A stretch of 64,000 nt of DNA from Pseudomonas sp. St316 (GCF_018325905.1 NZ_AP021901.1:3658001-3722000), one strand, 5' to 3'. Shown: positions 54,549-63,916, counted from the stretch's first letter. Notes: generated from the sequence alone by a model not told the origin. Numbers and translations are program-made.

Positions 54549-54689
54549 CTTTGTCAAAGGAAAACCCGGCATGCCGACACTGGACATAAGGTATTCTGCG
54601 CGGCGTAAAACACGATCCAGGCTTGCGGCGTGCCACCGCTTGTCACGGCCCCTCGGACGGTCTTGAAGACGGCGCATCAGGAGATCTGC

Positions 54690-55649
54690 ATGTTGTTTGG
54701 ACATCGGTTCGAGCGCACCGCCCAGGATGACCTGCACATCCATTCGCGCAACGGGGTGCAAAGCGCCTTCGTGCTGCTGGCAGGCCCGTTTGCCTTCATC
54801 TTGCCGGTGGCATTCGGCGTGTTTGTGATCGCTGATGAAAACTCGCCTTTGACTGACCTGGATCCGCTGACTTCACTGCTGATCGTGCTCGGACTGCTGC
54901 TGATTCCCGCCCTCGGCCTCCTCCTGATGGTGTACACCGGGCTCCAGGAGACCTTGCTGTTGTCGCGAAGCAACGGTGAAGGCAAGCGCCGCACCCGAAA
55001 CTTTTTTGGACGCCGCGAGCGTGTGCATTCGGTATTCAGCATCGATACCCCCAAATGCCTTGAGCTTCGTCGCCGTCCAGATGCCGAGCCGGCCTACACC
55101 CAACTATGGCTGGTGATGCGCGATGGCACCGAACACCGCCTGACGACCGATAACGTTCCGGTAATGCCGGGAAGCAAACGAACCGACTTATGGTTGCGTG
55201 AGCTGGCCGACTACCTGAACGTGGCAGTACCCAGCGAAGTCGTCGTGGGTTCGGCAGCGGCCGTGAAGGCCACCTACAGGCCCGCTCCGGCCCCAACCAG
55301 CGGTAAGGTCGTAAGGGAAGCCAGGCAGCGCAGGGCCAAGGGGCTCACGCCTTCCCATGAGCCCACCGAAAAACTGGGCACTGCCGCACGCGCCCTGCTC
55401 TTGCTGATGGGTGTTTTCCTGGCGGTCCTGGAGCTGACTCACGTCATCGCCTTGGTGCCCGCGCTGTTTAACGGGCGGCTGCGCGTCGGCGGCTTTCGAA
55501 CGGGTACGACCACCTTCTATTGGGCCGAGCAACCGCTCACCTTTTCATTCAACTTGCTTATGGGCATGGCCGAGGTGTTGATCATTGGATTCATCGCCTG
55601 GGGTTGCTTGCGCACGGCGATCCAGGGCCGGATGAATTCCAACCCCTGA
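54690..55649 (+). CDS. membrane protein of unknown function
   Basis: The 319-residue protein has four hydrophobic segments in two pairs, near residues 25-85 (FVLLAGPFAFILPVAFGVFV, LIVLGLLLIPALGLLLMVYT) and 235-310 (ALLLLMGVFLAVLELTHVIA, MAEVLIIGFIAWGCL). A soluble region of about 150 residues separates them (SIDTPKCLELRRRPDAEPAY). AGGAGATCTGC lies before the ATG; the longer upstream frame is not convincing. Family unknown. The ABC exporter gene follows 78 bp later on the same strand. Confidence 0.7.
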   Translation: MLFGHRFERTAQDDLHIHSRNGVQSAFVLLAGPFAFILPVAFGVFVIADENSPLTDLDPLTSLLIVLGLLLIPALGLLLMVYTGLQETLLLSRSNGEGKRRTRNFFGRRERVHSVFSIDTPKCLELRRRPDAEPAYTQLWLVMRDGTEHRLTTDNVPVMPGSKRTDLWLRELADYLNVAVPSEVVVGSAAAVKATYRPAPAPTSGKVVREARQRRAKGLTPSHEPTEKLGTAARALLLLMGVFLAVLELTHVIALVPALFNGRLRVGGFRTGTTTFYWAEQPLTFSFNLLMGMAEVLIIGFIAWGCLRTAIQGRMNSNP

Positions 55650-55727
55650 GAGCGGTCAATTCGACCACAGCGCCACATAAGCCTCAAAGCAGCCGTTAAT
55701 GGCAGAATGATCGTTTCGGAGACCCCC

Positions 55728-57587
55728 ATGCTTCGCGTATTTGAACAAAGACTCGACCCCTTCCCGCCCGACGAGGTACCCCCGCCACCCGAAGGCCTGG
55801 CCCGGTTCCTGTGGGCCTGCACCCGGGGCGCCCGCGGTTACATCCTTGCATTTGCGCTGCTCAGCGCCGGTGTATCAATCTACGAAGCCTGGCTGTTTTC
55901 TTTCCTCGGTCAGGTCGTGGACCTGCTCTCGACCTGGCAAGCCGGTGGTGAGGCGGCGGCGCAGGAACGTCGCGTGCTGTGGGGCATGGGCATCGTCATG
56001 GTCGCCAGCATCGGGCTGGTGGCGTTGCGTACCATGGTTCAGCACCAGATATTGGCGATCAATCTGCCGTTGCGGCTGCGTTGGGACTTCCACCGCCTGA
56101 TGCTGCGGCAAAGCCTTTCGTTCTTTTCCGATGAGTTCTCCGGCCGGGTCACCACCAAGGTGATGCAGACTGCCCTGGCCGTGCGCGACGTGCTGTTCAC
56201 CCTGATCGAGATCGCCCCCGGAATCGGCGTGTATTTCATCGCGATCATCGCATTGGCCGGCGGATTCGCATTGAAACTGATGCTGCCTTTCCTTGCCTGG
56301 ATCGTGTTGTTCGGGCTGGCCATGCTCTACTTCGTGCCCCGCTTGGGCAAAGTCGGACAGGAACAGGCCCATGCGCGCTCCTCGATGACCGGACGTATCT
56401 CGGACGCCTACACCAACATCACGACCGTGAAGCTGTTCTCCCATTCCAATCGTGAAGCGCACTTCGCGCGCGCGGCCATGGAGGATTTCAAGCAGACTGG
56501 CTTTCGCCAGATGCGCCTGGTCAGCCAATTCGAGATCGTCAACCAAGCATTGGTGGTGGGATTGATCATGGCAGCCGGCGGTTATGCGCTTTGGCTGTGG
56601 CACCAGGGTGATGTCGGCGCGGGTGCCGTGGCGGCGATTACCGCCATGGCATTGCGTATCAACGGCATGTCGCACTGGATCATGTGGCAAATGACCTCGC
56701 TGTTCGAGAGCATCGGTACCGTGCAGGACGGCATGGCCACCCTGACCCGCGGTCCCAAGGTGCAGGACGCACCGCACGCAAAGGTGCTGGTGACCTCCGG
56801 CGGAGCGGTCACCTTCGACAAGGTGAGCTTCAACTACAACGGCGAGCGCCAGGTGCTCGACGGCCTGAGCCTGGACATTCGCCCGGGTGAGAAAATCGGC
56901 CTGGTAGGTCGCTCCGGCGCGGGCAAATCCACGCTCATCAACTTGCTGCTGCGTTTCTACGACGTCGACAGCGGGCAGATTCGCATTGACGGGCAAGACA
57001 TTGCCCACGTGACGCAAGACAGCCTGCGCAGCGCCATTGGCATGGTCACCCAGGATACGTCCCTGCTGCACCGTTCCATTCGCGACAACATCGCCTACGG
57101 CCGCCCCGATGCAAGCGACGCACAAATCCGCCGTGCCGCGGCCAATGCCCAAGCCGACGAGTTCATCAGCCAACTGAGCGACCGCCAGGGTCACAGCGGC
57201 TACGACACCTTGGTGGGTGAGCGCGGCATCAAGCTGTCGGGCGGCCAGCGCCAGCGCATCGCGATTGCCCGAGTGATGCTCAAGAACGCCCCGATCCTGC
57301 TCCTGGACGAGGCAACCAGCGCGCTGGATTCGGAAGTCGAAGTGGCCATTCAGGAAAGCCTCGATGAAATGATGCAAGGCAAAACCGTCATCGCCATCGC
57401 CCATCGACTGTCCACGATTGCGGCGATGGATCGACTGATTGTCATGGATGATGGACGCATCATCGAACAGGGTACCCACGTTGAATTGCTCGCCAGGAAC
57501 GGCATCTATGCGCGGCTGTGGCACCATCAGAGTGGCGGGTTCCTGGGTGAAGACCGAGGGGTGAGCGAGGCGATGGAACAGGAATGA
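55728..57587 (+). CDS. ABC transporter with fused membrane and ATPase domains (exporter type)
   Basis: The 619-residue half-transporter has a six-helix membrane domain over about residues 35-330. The ATPase domain has Walker A GLVGRSGAGKSTLINLLL, Q-loop AIGMVTQDTSLLHRSI, signature LSGGQRQRIAIARVML, Walker B ILLLDEATSALDSE and the switch His in IAIAHRLSTIA. GGAG lies just before the chosen ATG, seven codons inside a longer frame. It is MsbA/multidrug-like and likely works as a homodimer; its cargo is unknown. Confidence 0.88.
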   Translation: MLRVFEQRLDPFPPDEVPPPPEGLARFLWACTRGARGYILAFALLSAGVSIYEAWLFSFLGQVVDLLSTWQAGGEAAAQERRVLWGMGIVMVASIGLVALRTMVQHQILAINLPLRLRWDFHRLMLRQSLSFFSDEFSGRVTTKVMQTALAVRDVLFTLIEIAPGIGVYFIAIIALAGGFALKLMLPFLAWIVLFGLAMLYFVPRLGKVGQEQAHARSSMTGRISDAYTNITTVKLFSHSNREAHFARAAMEDFKQTGFRQMRLVSQFEIVNQALVVGLIMAAGGYALWLWHQGDVGAGAVAAITAMALRINGMSHWIMWQMTSLFESIGTVQDGMATLTRGPKVQDAPHAKVLVTSGGAVTFDKVSFNYNGERQVLDGLSLDIRPGEKIGLVGRSGAGKSTLINLLLRFYDVDSGQIRIDGQDIAHVTQDSLRSAIGMVTQDTSLLHRSIRDNIAYGRPDASDAQIRRAAANAQADEFISQLSDRQGHSGYDTLVGERGIKLSGGQRQRIAIARVMLKNAPILLLDEATSALDSEVEVAIQESLDEMMQGKTVIAIAHRLSTIAAMDRLIVMDDGRIIEQGTHVELLARNGIYARLWHHQSGGFLGEDRGVSEAMEQE

Positions 57588-57712
57588 GCGTGTAGCCCGG
57601 TGCTGATCTGCAAGCCGCCGCGATTTGTAATCAAGGGACGCAAGCATGAGTGCAACATGCTGGAATGAAGGCAGCGGCCGCATTCGCGAGCGCCACCTTC
57701 ATCTCGTATCAG

Positions 57713-58360
57713 TTACGCGTCCTTAATGCGTGCCTCCATGGCCTTTTCGGCGTTGAAACCATCGAAATTCTCGAAGACGCCCATGAAGCCGGGAACGGTC
57801 GACTCGCGCGACCAGTCGCGCTGCAGCTCGCAGTACATCTGCACGCGACTGATGAGCTTCGCGCCCGCCTGTTCCATTCGGCGCAACGCGGCCTCGTGCG
57901 CGGCGAGTGACGTGCCGCCGACCGCATCGATTGGCACATAGACCTCATAACCTTCCTGAATCGCGTCGAGTACCGGGAACGTCAGGCATGCTTCGGTCCA
58001 GAGCGCGGTCATGATGAGCTTCCTGCGGCCAATCGCTTTGACCGCCTGCTTGAACTCGGTGTCCTCCCAGCTGTTGATCGAGGTGCGGTCATAGGTTGGT
58101 AGGTGGCCGAGCATGTCCTGCAGTTCCTGGATCGGCGGCTTGTTGCGGCCAGTCGCGACGTTGACCGTCGAATGGATAATCGGAAGGTTGTAGTTGACCG
58201 CCGCCTTGGCAACGCTCGTGATGTTGAAGACAAGCTCATCACGGGACATTGAGCGGATCGAGGAGACCTGGATCGGCTGGTAGTCGATGATGATCAGTGC
58301 CGAGTTCTCAGGGGACAGGAGCTGGTCAGTCTTCGGGTTGCGGATATTCTCGCTTGCCAT
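57713..58360 (-). CDS. isochorismatase-fold cysteine hydrolase (YcaC-like)
   Basis: The 215-residue protein has Asp26 in ALIIIDYQPIQVSSI and the catalytic Cys in IMTALWTEACLTFPVLDAI, followed by EVYVPIDAVGGTSLAAHEAA. This is the pattern of YcaC-type octameric hydrolases of unknown substrate. AGGA lies before the ATG giving MASENIRNP. It diverges from a LysR gene, which is likely its regulator. Confidence 0.87.
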   Translation of the reverse strand: MASENIRNPKTDQLLSPENSALIIIDYQPIQVSSIRSMSRDELVFNITSVAKAAVNYNLPIIHSTVNVATGRNKPPIQELQDMLGHLPTYDRTSINSWEDTEFKQAVKAIGRRKLIMTALWTEACLTFPVLDAIQEGYEVYVPIDAVGGTSLAAHEAALRRMEQAGAKLISRVQMYCELQRDWSRESTVPGFMGVFENFDGFNAEKAMEARIKDA

Positions 58361-58383
58361 TGGCAAATCCTTTTATGGGTCAT

Positions 58384-58395
58384 CCACACGTGTGG
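58384..58395. promoter_or_regulatory. 12-bp perfect palindrome upstream of hydrolase gene
   Basis: CCACACGTGTGG lies 24 bp ahead of the YcaC-like gene start and 128 bp ahead of the divergent LysR gene. A candidate operator; no more can be said. Confidence 0.4.
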
Positions 58396-58523
58396 GAGAA
58401 ATGTTTTTCCGGACGGCGTTCGCCAGCGGCGACGTTGCCCGGAAGAACCATTGTGCTGTTCCCATATTCGATGCAGTAGTAGCATTGCGAGGCGAGCTGT
58501 GTCGCAAAACGGGGAACGCCAGA

Positions 58524-59435
58524 ATGGACATTGAAGAGCTGCAGACCTTCGTCGAAGTGGCGGATGCGGGGGGCGTTTCACCTGCTGCGCTTCGGCTTGG
58601 CGTGTCCAAGTCGATCGTCAGTCGCAGGCTCGTTCGGCTTGAAACGGCACTTGGCGTCCAGTTGCTTGCACGATCCACTCGTGGGGCCGCTCTCACAGAA
58701 GCCGGGGCGACATTCCGCGACTATGCCGCCAGAGTCTGTGCCGAGATCGACATCGCCAGGGAAACGATCCTGCCCGCCGGAGCTCTTCGCGGCCGTTTGC
58801 GAGTGGCCGTACCGCTCTCTTTCGGCCCGACGCATTTCGCGCCCGTGCTCGCGGAAATGGCACGCCGCCACCCCCAGCTTCACATCCAAACCTGCTACAG
58901 CGATCGTTTCGTTGATCTCATCGCGGAGGGTTACGACTGTGCGATACGGGTTGGCTATCTTCCGGACTCCAACTTGATCGCAAGACGCATCGGCCCGACT
59001 TATACGCAGCTCGTCGCCAGTCCGGACTATGTGAAAGCACATGGGGCACCTGAGTCGCCGGAAGAGCTCGCCTTGCATGAGGCCCTCATGCAAGGCACCG
59101 AAGCCTGGCAATTCATGGATGGCGACAAGATCATCACGGTCCGTGCGCAGGGACGTTTCAAGGCCGACAACGGCATCGCTCTAGTCGCCGCCGCAACGGC
59201 GGGACTGGGGATCGCGTACCTGCCCGATTGCCTTACCCACGAACACATGATTTCCGGGGCGCTCGTGCCGATCATGACCCGTCATCCGCCGCCCCCGGGA
59301 GGTGCCTATATCATCCGCCCGCCAGGCCAGCATCCGGCACGCAAGATACGGGTCCTCACCGAACTCCTGATCGAGTATTTCGGTGAGTCTCCGCACCTGG
59401 CGGTGCTCCAGCCCAAACCAAAGACAGATCAATGA
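58524..59435 (+). CDS. LysR-family transcriptional regulator
   Basis: The 303-residue protein begins MDIEELQTFVEVADAGGVSP, with helix-turn-helix ALRLGVSKSIVSRRLVRLET and effector domain (LRVAVPLSFGPTHFAPVLAE, GYDCAIRVGYLPDSNLIARR). The frame is open for about 79 codons upstream, but that stretch crosses the divergent promoter. It overlaps the next LysR gene by 4 bp and diverges from the YcaC-like hydrolase. Confidence 0.87.
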   Translation: MDIEELQTFVEVADAGGVSPAALRLGVSKSIVSRRLVRLETALGVQLLARSTRGAALTEAGATFRDYAARVCAEIDIARETILPAGALRGRLRVAVPLSFGPTHFAPVLAEMARRHPQLHIQTCYSDRFVDLIAEGYDCAIRVGYLPDSNLIARRIGPTYTQLVASPDYVKAHGAPESPEELALHEALMQGTEAWQFMDGDKIITVRAQGRFKADNGIALVAAATAGLGIAYLPDCLTHEHMISGALVPIMTRHPPPPGGAYIIRPPGQHPARKIRVLTELLIEYFGESPHLAVLQPKPKTDQ

Positions 59436-60325
59436 CCACCGAACGCTACGACCAACTCGCCATCTTCGCCGCCGTCGCCCAGGAGCGCAGCTTCACCCGC
59501 GCAGCGGCCAAGCTGGGCATGTCGCAACCGGCGCTGAGCCGGGCGATGCGTCAGTTGGAGGAACGGCTGGGGGTCCGGCTGTTGTCGCGCACCACTCGCA
59601 GCGTCGCCCCGACCGAAGCAGGCGAACACCTGCTGCGGGTGGTCGCTCCGCGGTTCGAAGAGATCGATGACGAGATGGCGATGCTCAGTGAGTTTCGCGA
59701 TAAACCGGCGGGTAAGTTGCGCATCACTGCCGGTGAGCACTCGGCGATCACGATCCTGCAATCCGTTCTCGCCAAGCTGTTGCCTGAGCATCCCGACCTC
59801 AACATCGAGGTCATCGTCGACTACGGCTTTACCGATATCGTCGCGCAGGGTTTCGACGCCGGTGTGCGGTTGGGCCCACAGGTCGCCAAGGACATGATCG
59901 CCCTGCGTATCGGCCCTGACATGCGCATGGCGGTTGTGGGCTCGCCGGCGTATTTCGGCCGCTACCCCAAGCCAGTCATTCCAGACGACCTCACGGCGCA
60001 CAATTGTATCAACCTGCGCATGCCGACCCATGGCGGCCTCTACGTCTGGGAGTTCGAGAAAAACGGCCAGGAGCTCAAAGTCCGGGTGGAAGGCCAGTTG
60101 GTGTTCAACACCATCGCGATGCGCCTGGAGGCCGCGCTCCAAGGGTTGGGACTGGCCTTCATGCCGGAGGACCTGGTGCAGGACGCTGTCGCGCAAGGCC
60201 GGTTGATTCGGGTGCTGGAAGATTGGTGCGAGCCGTTTTCCGGCTACCACCTCTACTATCCCAGTCGCCGCCAAAGTTCACCGGCCTTCACGCTGCTGCG
60301 CGAAGCCTTGCGTTATGAAGGTTGA
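59432..60325 (+). CDS. LysR-family transcriptional regulator
   Basis: The 297-residue protein begins MTTERYDQLAIFAAVAQERS, with helix-turn-helix AAKLGMSQPALSRAMRQLEE and LLSRTTRSVAPTEAG. Its effector domain (DYGFTDIVAQGFDAGVRLGP, GYHLYYPSRRQSSPAF) is close to that of the LysR at 36719. The ATG overlaps the stop of the preceding LysR gene (ATGA), so the two are co-translated. Its 3' end overlaps the convergent cupin-CMD gene by 13 bp, and that gene is a likely target. Confidence 0.88.
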   Translation: MTTERYDQLAIFAAVAQERSFTRAAAKLGMSQPALSRAMRQLEERLGVRLLSRTTRSVAPTEAGEHLLRVVAPRFEEIDDEMAMLSEFRDKPAGKLRITAGEHSAITILQSVLAKLLPEHPDLNIEVIVDYGFTDIVAQGFDAGVRLGPQVAKDMIALRIGPDMRMAVVGSPAYFGRYPKPVIPDDLTAHNCINLRMPTHGGLYVWEFEKNGQELKVRVEGQLVFNTIAMRLEAALQGLGLAFMPEDLVQDAVAQGRLIRVLEDWCEPFSGYHLYYPSRRQSSPAFTLLREALRYEG

Positions 60326-61494
60326 CTGGCCTGGACGGTGTCCAACGCTTCACTGGCACGCTTGGCCGCGGCGGCGTCGCCCTGTTCGCCCAGTAACTGG
60401 ATCAATTGCCGCAACTGCGCAGCGCTCAAGCCGACTCGCAGGCTGGCGGCCATGTGCGAGCGCAGTTGTGACTCAACGCCGGGGGTGACCGCCAGCGCAG
60501 CCACCGTCGCCAGTTCACGGCTTTGCCAGTCCAGATTGTCACGCTCGAAAATGTCGCCGAACAGGTGCGTCTGCAAGTACTGGTTGATGACCGGGACGAA
60601 GTCGAACAACGGCCCCTGGACGGGCGCACCGGCAATGCGCGTCTGATTGGCCTTGCCCGCCGCCAGCAGCGCATCACCGGAAGGAATCAGGCGCGCCGGC
60701 TCACGCCCCGGGTTGTCCTGGACGCCGCGTTGCTTGCGCGCCTCCACCACTTTCATCAATTCGCCGAGGGCGTTGAGGCTGCGGGGAAAGCCGCTGTAGG
60801 CGTAAAGCTGCACCAGGATTTCCTTCGCCTCGCTGACGGTGAGGCCGGCATCCAGCCCTTGATTCAAGGCGGTATTGAGGCCAGGCATATTGCTCGTCGC
60901 CATGGCGGCGGCAATCAGCGGGATGGCTTGCTGCCGGGTCGACAGGGTTTGCGAAACCGCTACGGCATCCGGCGTGGCGGACGGCGTAGACGTTCCAGCG
61001 GCACCGTACTGTTCTTCGCTGACCTTCTCCAGCCACTCCACGTTTTTGCCCTCCACCGTGCCGGTCACGGCCAAGTGGGTCATGGCGCTCGTCGGCGCGG
61101 CACCGTGCCAATGCTTGACGCCCGGCGGGCAGACGATCACGTCGCCCGGAAGGATCTGCTGCACGGGCTTGCCCCACTCCTGCGTCAGACCGACACCGGA
61201 AATCACCACCAAGCGTTGTCCGGCGGGATGGGTATGCCAGGCCGAGCGCGCCCCCGGTTCGAAGCTGACGTAGGCGCCGGAAGCATTGATTTCATTGGTT
61301 GCCGGGAACAGCGGATCAACGCGCACTCGCCCGGTGAAATAATCCGCGGGGCCTGCGACTGCAGCCTGGCTGCCGGCCCGGCTGATTTGTTGCGACGTCC
61401 GGGACTCGTTGGTGCTTTCTGTACTGGCGGCGCCGGCAAAAGGCGCCGCCGCGCATAGTGCAAAACAAAGGCTACCGGTTGAACGCAGAGTCAT
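60313..61494 (-). CDS. exported cupin plus carboxymuconolactone decarboxylase-like fusion protein
   Basis: The 393-residue protein has a signal peptide (TGSLCFALCAAAPFAGAAS). A cupin domain follows at about residues 50-160 (SAWHTHPAGQRLVVISGVG, LPGDVIVCPPGVKHWHGAAP), then a CMD-like domain (LSTRQQAIPLIAAAMATSNM, AKEILVQLYAYSGFPRSLNA) and a second CMD-like unit near 310-385 (ELATVAALAVTPGVESQLRS). Similar fusions occur in oxidoreductase clusters; their reaction is not settled. The start MTLRSTG is preferred over a longer frame without a signal. Confidence 0.82.
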   Translation of the reverse strand: MTLRSTGSLCFALCAAAPFAGAASTESTNESRTSQQISRAGSQAAVAGPADYFTGRVRVDPLFPATNEINASGAYVSFEPGARSAWHTHPAGQRLVVISGVGLTQEWGKPVQQILPGDVIVCPPGVKHWHGAAPTSAMTHLAVTGTVEGKNVEWLEKVSEEQYGAAGTSTPSATPDAVAVSQTLSTRQQAIPLIAAAMATSNMPGLNTALNQGLDAGLTVSEAKEILVQLYAYSGFPRSLNALGELMKVVEARKQRGVQDNPGREPARLIPSGDALLAAGKANQTRIAGAPVQGPLFDFVPVINQYLQTHLFGDIFERDNLDWQSRELATVAALAVTPGVESQLRSHMAASLRVGLSAAQLRQLIQLLGEQGDAAAAKRASEALDTVQASQPS

Positions 61495-61616
61495 TTGGCT
61501 TTCCTCTCGATTGAAATCGCAGAGAAGCAAATTAACCTTGCTGCATTAATCGATAAACCATGCCAATGACATAGCACTTATATCGCAATTACATAAATAC
61601 GATTGGCCATACCGCT

Positions 61617-62135
61617 TTACTTGATCTCGACCAACCGCACAGCCTGTGATCCATCCAGAGACAGGTGAATCACTGCAGCCTTGCTTGGGAAGTTCGGCGC
61701 GTCCTCGTCGGTATTCTCCATCACGGGGATGTCGAACAGGGTCTGCTCACCGGTCGGATCACTGACAAGCTTGGCATCCAGCTTGTCGATGGACCGCCAG
61801 CTGTCGCCACCGATGCGCATCACGTCCAACAAGGTGTAATGCGGCACGCCTTCTTCGTTCTCTTCAGGCGTGAAGGCCGCCAGGTATTGGCTATAGTTGT
61901 TGCCCATGCCGAAACCTTCGACGGTGAAGACCGCGAGCGTGACCTGGCTGTCCTCGCCAGTGTCCAGCGTCTGCACCAGCGTCGCTTCGGGGTAGCCGGT
62001 GGCATAGCTGTCCTTGAGGAGCGCAACCAAGTGCCCGATCTGCGTTTCCAAGGCTTTGGGGATGGGTTTCGAATCAGCGGCGTGAGTCAGGGTGCAGGTG
62101 AAAAACAAGGCAGCGGTCAGCAGGCGCAATTTCAT
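61617..62135 (-). CDS. exported hypothetical protein
   Basis: The 172-residue protein has a signal peptide (KLRLLTAALFFTCTLTHAAD). A mature domain includes ALETQIGHLVALLKDSYATG, FTVEGFGMGNNYSQYLAAFT and AAVIHLSLDGSQAVRLVEI. No family recognised; base composition fits the host. Confidence 0.7.
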   Translation of the reverse strand: MKLRLLTAALFFTCTLTHAADSKPIPKALETQIGHLVALLKDSYATGYPEATLVQTLDTGEDSQVTLAVFTVEGFGMGNNYSQYLAAFTPEENEEGVPHYTLLDVMRIGGDSWRSIDKLDAKLVSDPTGEQTLFDIPVMENTDEDAPNFPSKAAVIHLSLDGSQAVRLVEIK

Positions 62136-62485
62136 GAAGGTGAGGTCCGGGGTGTCGGGAGGTCAACGCGCAATGGTAGCGGTTGGCCAGGGATTTGGTA
62201 GCCCATTGTTGATGGGTTTTGTGGCGGGGTGCACAACCTTGCTCGTCAAAGCGTTGGGTGAAGTTAACGGTCGCGGCTAGCTGCGGGATTCGGATGGGAA
62301 AAAGGGACAGAGGGCCTGAGGGATCCATTCGCATGGTTAGATGAATTCATAACTTTTCGACGAGCAACCTAAGAGCATGCCGTCAGACCAACCCTCTTCT
62401 TCATTTTTTGTTTCCAGCTCAAGTGGTTAGCTGCTAAGTAACTGCCATCAAATCTGTCTCTTTCTTCCTTTGCGCTGTGTTTAAA
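62136..62485. other. 350-bp intergenic region at the border of the AT-rich patch
   Basis: Composition falls from GC-rich to AT-rich around 62340, marking the edge of the probable toxin/immunity cassette. A pyrimidine-rich AAATCTGTCTCTTTCTTCC element sits at 62450-62468, close to the stop of the next minus-strand gene. No gene is supported. Confidence 0.5.
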
Positions 62486-63013
62486 CTACGGCTGCCAGAA
62501 TGTCAGACAAACTCCATATTCATCGAGGAGATCGTCAGCAATTTCAAACTGAAATATTTTTTCTGGGAAGGCGTCTGATAACGCGCGCTTCCAATATCTA
62601 GCAATCTGCTCAGCAAATAAATGACAAAGACGATAATCTTCTTCCGACAGGCCTACTTTAAATACAGGTCGATCCGGCGCATCTTCCCACTTTGAAAAGA
62701 ACTGATTTATTGAAAAAATATTTCTGTACCGTTCAACGTCTTTACGCGATGCACTTTGTTCCAACACACTAGATTCGGTCTCGACCAGCCCCCTCAAATG
62801 GAATTTTTGCGGGTCGTATTGCTGAGCGTTAGGCAGCCAGAAAATGTGACCATCAACTTCAATAAAATCAGGAGAGAGCAAGCCCAGCACAGAAATTGCG
62901 TGCTCTAATGAAACCATGCTCCCTACATAGGAAAAAAACTCTCCGGAGCTAATATCTGAAACAAACAGGCTTAGCGACTCTTTAGAAATATTACCCTGAT
63001 AAATTCGCATCAT
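62486..63013 (-). CDS. hypothetical protein in AT-rich patch, possible immunity protein
   Basis: The 175-residue acidic protein (MMRIYQGNISKESLSLFVSD, ending DDLLDEYGVCLTFWQP) has low GC and codon use unlike its neighbours to the left. No family is recognised. Its position behind a toxin-tail/immunity pair and its acidic character suggest an immunity role; this is inference. Either of two adjacent ATG codons may start it. Confidence 0.6.
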   Translation of the reverse strand: MMRIYQGNISKESLSLFVSDISSGEFFSYVGSMVSLEHAISVLGLLSPDFIEVDGHIFWLPNAQQYDPQKFHLRGLVETESSVLEQSASRKDVERYRNIFSINQFFSKWEDAPDRPVFKVGLSEEDYRLCHLFAEQIARYWKRALSDAFPEKIFQFEIADDLLDEYGVCLTFWQP

Positions 63014-63109
63014 TTCGACCCCAAGCTATCAAGAACCGACTAGGGAACATTTCCCTCAAAAACTTGTGTTTCCTTTTCCGTCTCCTGCAAACCTGCCCCC
63101 CTTTTCTTA

Positions 63110-63568
63110 TTAGAATATATTATTGTAGTCATACATATACTCTTCGTACTCATCGTGACCCCATGGATGGCCATCCAAGCGATCAATCATAAGCACCCCG
63201 CCTACTTTTTTTTCCGACAAATCTATCGACGACAAACTAAAAGACCAAAATAGGGGTGGACAACGAACCTGATCTACTTGCCCTACAACCGCACCTTTCT
63301 TCGCCGCTTGGTTTTTTGCAATTTCAAATGCAGCATCGTACGTAACAATGCTTTTCCTATACTCCACGGGAACGCTAAAGCAGGGTATATTTCGCCGATG
63401 CAAATCGGCCACTACTGCAACAAGCTTTATCCTATCAATATTGACGTAAAGATAACCACTGCGCACCGTCCCCTCTTCTAAAAAAAAGCTCTTATCAAAC
63501 AGACATAGCATCTTAATTTGCGATGCATCTACTTCTACGCACAGATATAAATCACATTTTTTCTGCAT
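63110..63568 (-). CDS. probable immunity protein for the adjacent toxin tail
   Basis: The 152-residue protein (MQKKCDLYLCVEVDASQIKM, ending HDEYEEYMYDYNNIF) starts one base after the stop codon of the toxin fragment. This tight order is typical of polymorphic toxin-immunity pairs. Its C-terminus is strongly acidic. The sequence family is not recognised, so the role rests on gene order and composition. Confidence 0.62.
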   Translation of the reverse strand: MQKKCDLYLCVEVDASQIKMLCLFDKSFFLEEGTVRSGYLYVNIDRIKLVAVVADLHRRNIPCFSVPVEYRKSIVTYDAAFEIAKNQAAKKGAVVGQVDQVRCPPLFWSFSLSSIDLSEKKVGGVLMIDRLDGHPWGHDEYEEYMYDYNNIF

Positions 63569-63569
63569 A

Positions 63570-63800
63570 CTATGTTTTTACCTCTAGGCCAACAATTACG
63601 CCCTCTTCTAGAATCTGGCTTAGTACATTTTGAGGCGCGGAATATGTCGTTCCTACACCTAGCAGCCAAGGATCTCGAATCCTCGTTGCTCCATTATTGA
63701 CCGAGTCTACAACAATTGCGTGAAGCCCGCCCGACTCGGTTTTCACGTTAACAATCACTGAAGCGCCATTTTTTGGTAGCAGATTTGATACTTGGTACCG
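63570..63800 (-). pseudogene. C-terminal fragment of a C39/papain-like polymorphic toxin
   Basis: The open stretch after an in-frame TAA at 63801 encodes about 76 residues: RYQVSNLLPKNGASVIVNV, then ESGGLHAIVVDSVNNG, TRIRDPWLLGVGTTYSA and the end EEGVIVGLEVKT. His in GGLHAIVVD and Asp in RIRDPW fit the His-Asp pair of C39/papain-like cysteine peptidase toxins. The catalytic Cys and delivery domain are missing upstream. An internal GTG at 63758 could start a 62-residue product, but a fragment is more likely. The immunity-like gene follows after one base. Confidence 0.65.
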
Positions 63801-63916
63801 TTATGTCAAGGCCCAAGCCTTACCCCATGCAAATGAAAACACGTCGATCAGCAAGGGGCGAGGTCAGAGTGCCATTCAAATCTGCCCCCTTTTTTATGCG
63901 TTGCCCCCTAAACCAA

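Larger units (their letters stand above)
62450..63898. repeat. three dispersed AAAyCTGyCyCyyTTT elements
   Basis: Related elements lie at 62450-62468 (AAATCTGTCTCTTTCTTCC), 63089-63108 (AAACCTGCCCCCCTTTTCTT) and 63878-63898 (AAATCTGCCCCCTTTTTTAT). Each lies in a gap between small genes of the right-end cassette. They may be recombination borders of displaced toxin/immunity modules. Only the positions and similarity are observed. Confidence 0.45.

Noticed and set aside
55875..57683. Minus-strand open frame of 602 codons opposite the ABC exporter
   Set aside because: Shadow; the plus strand has complete Walker A, signature and Walker B motifs.
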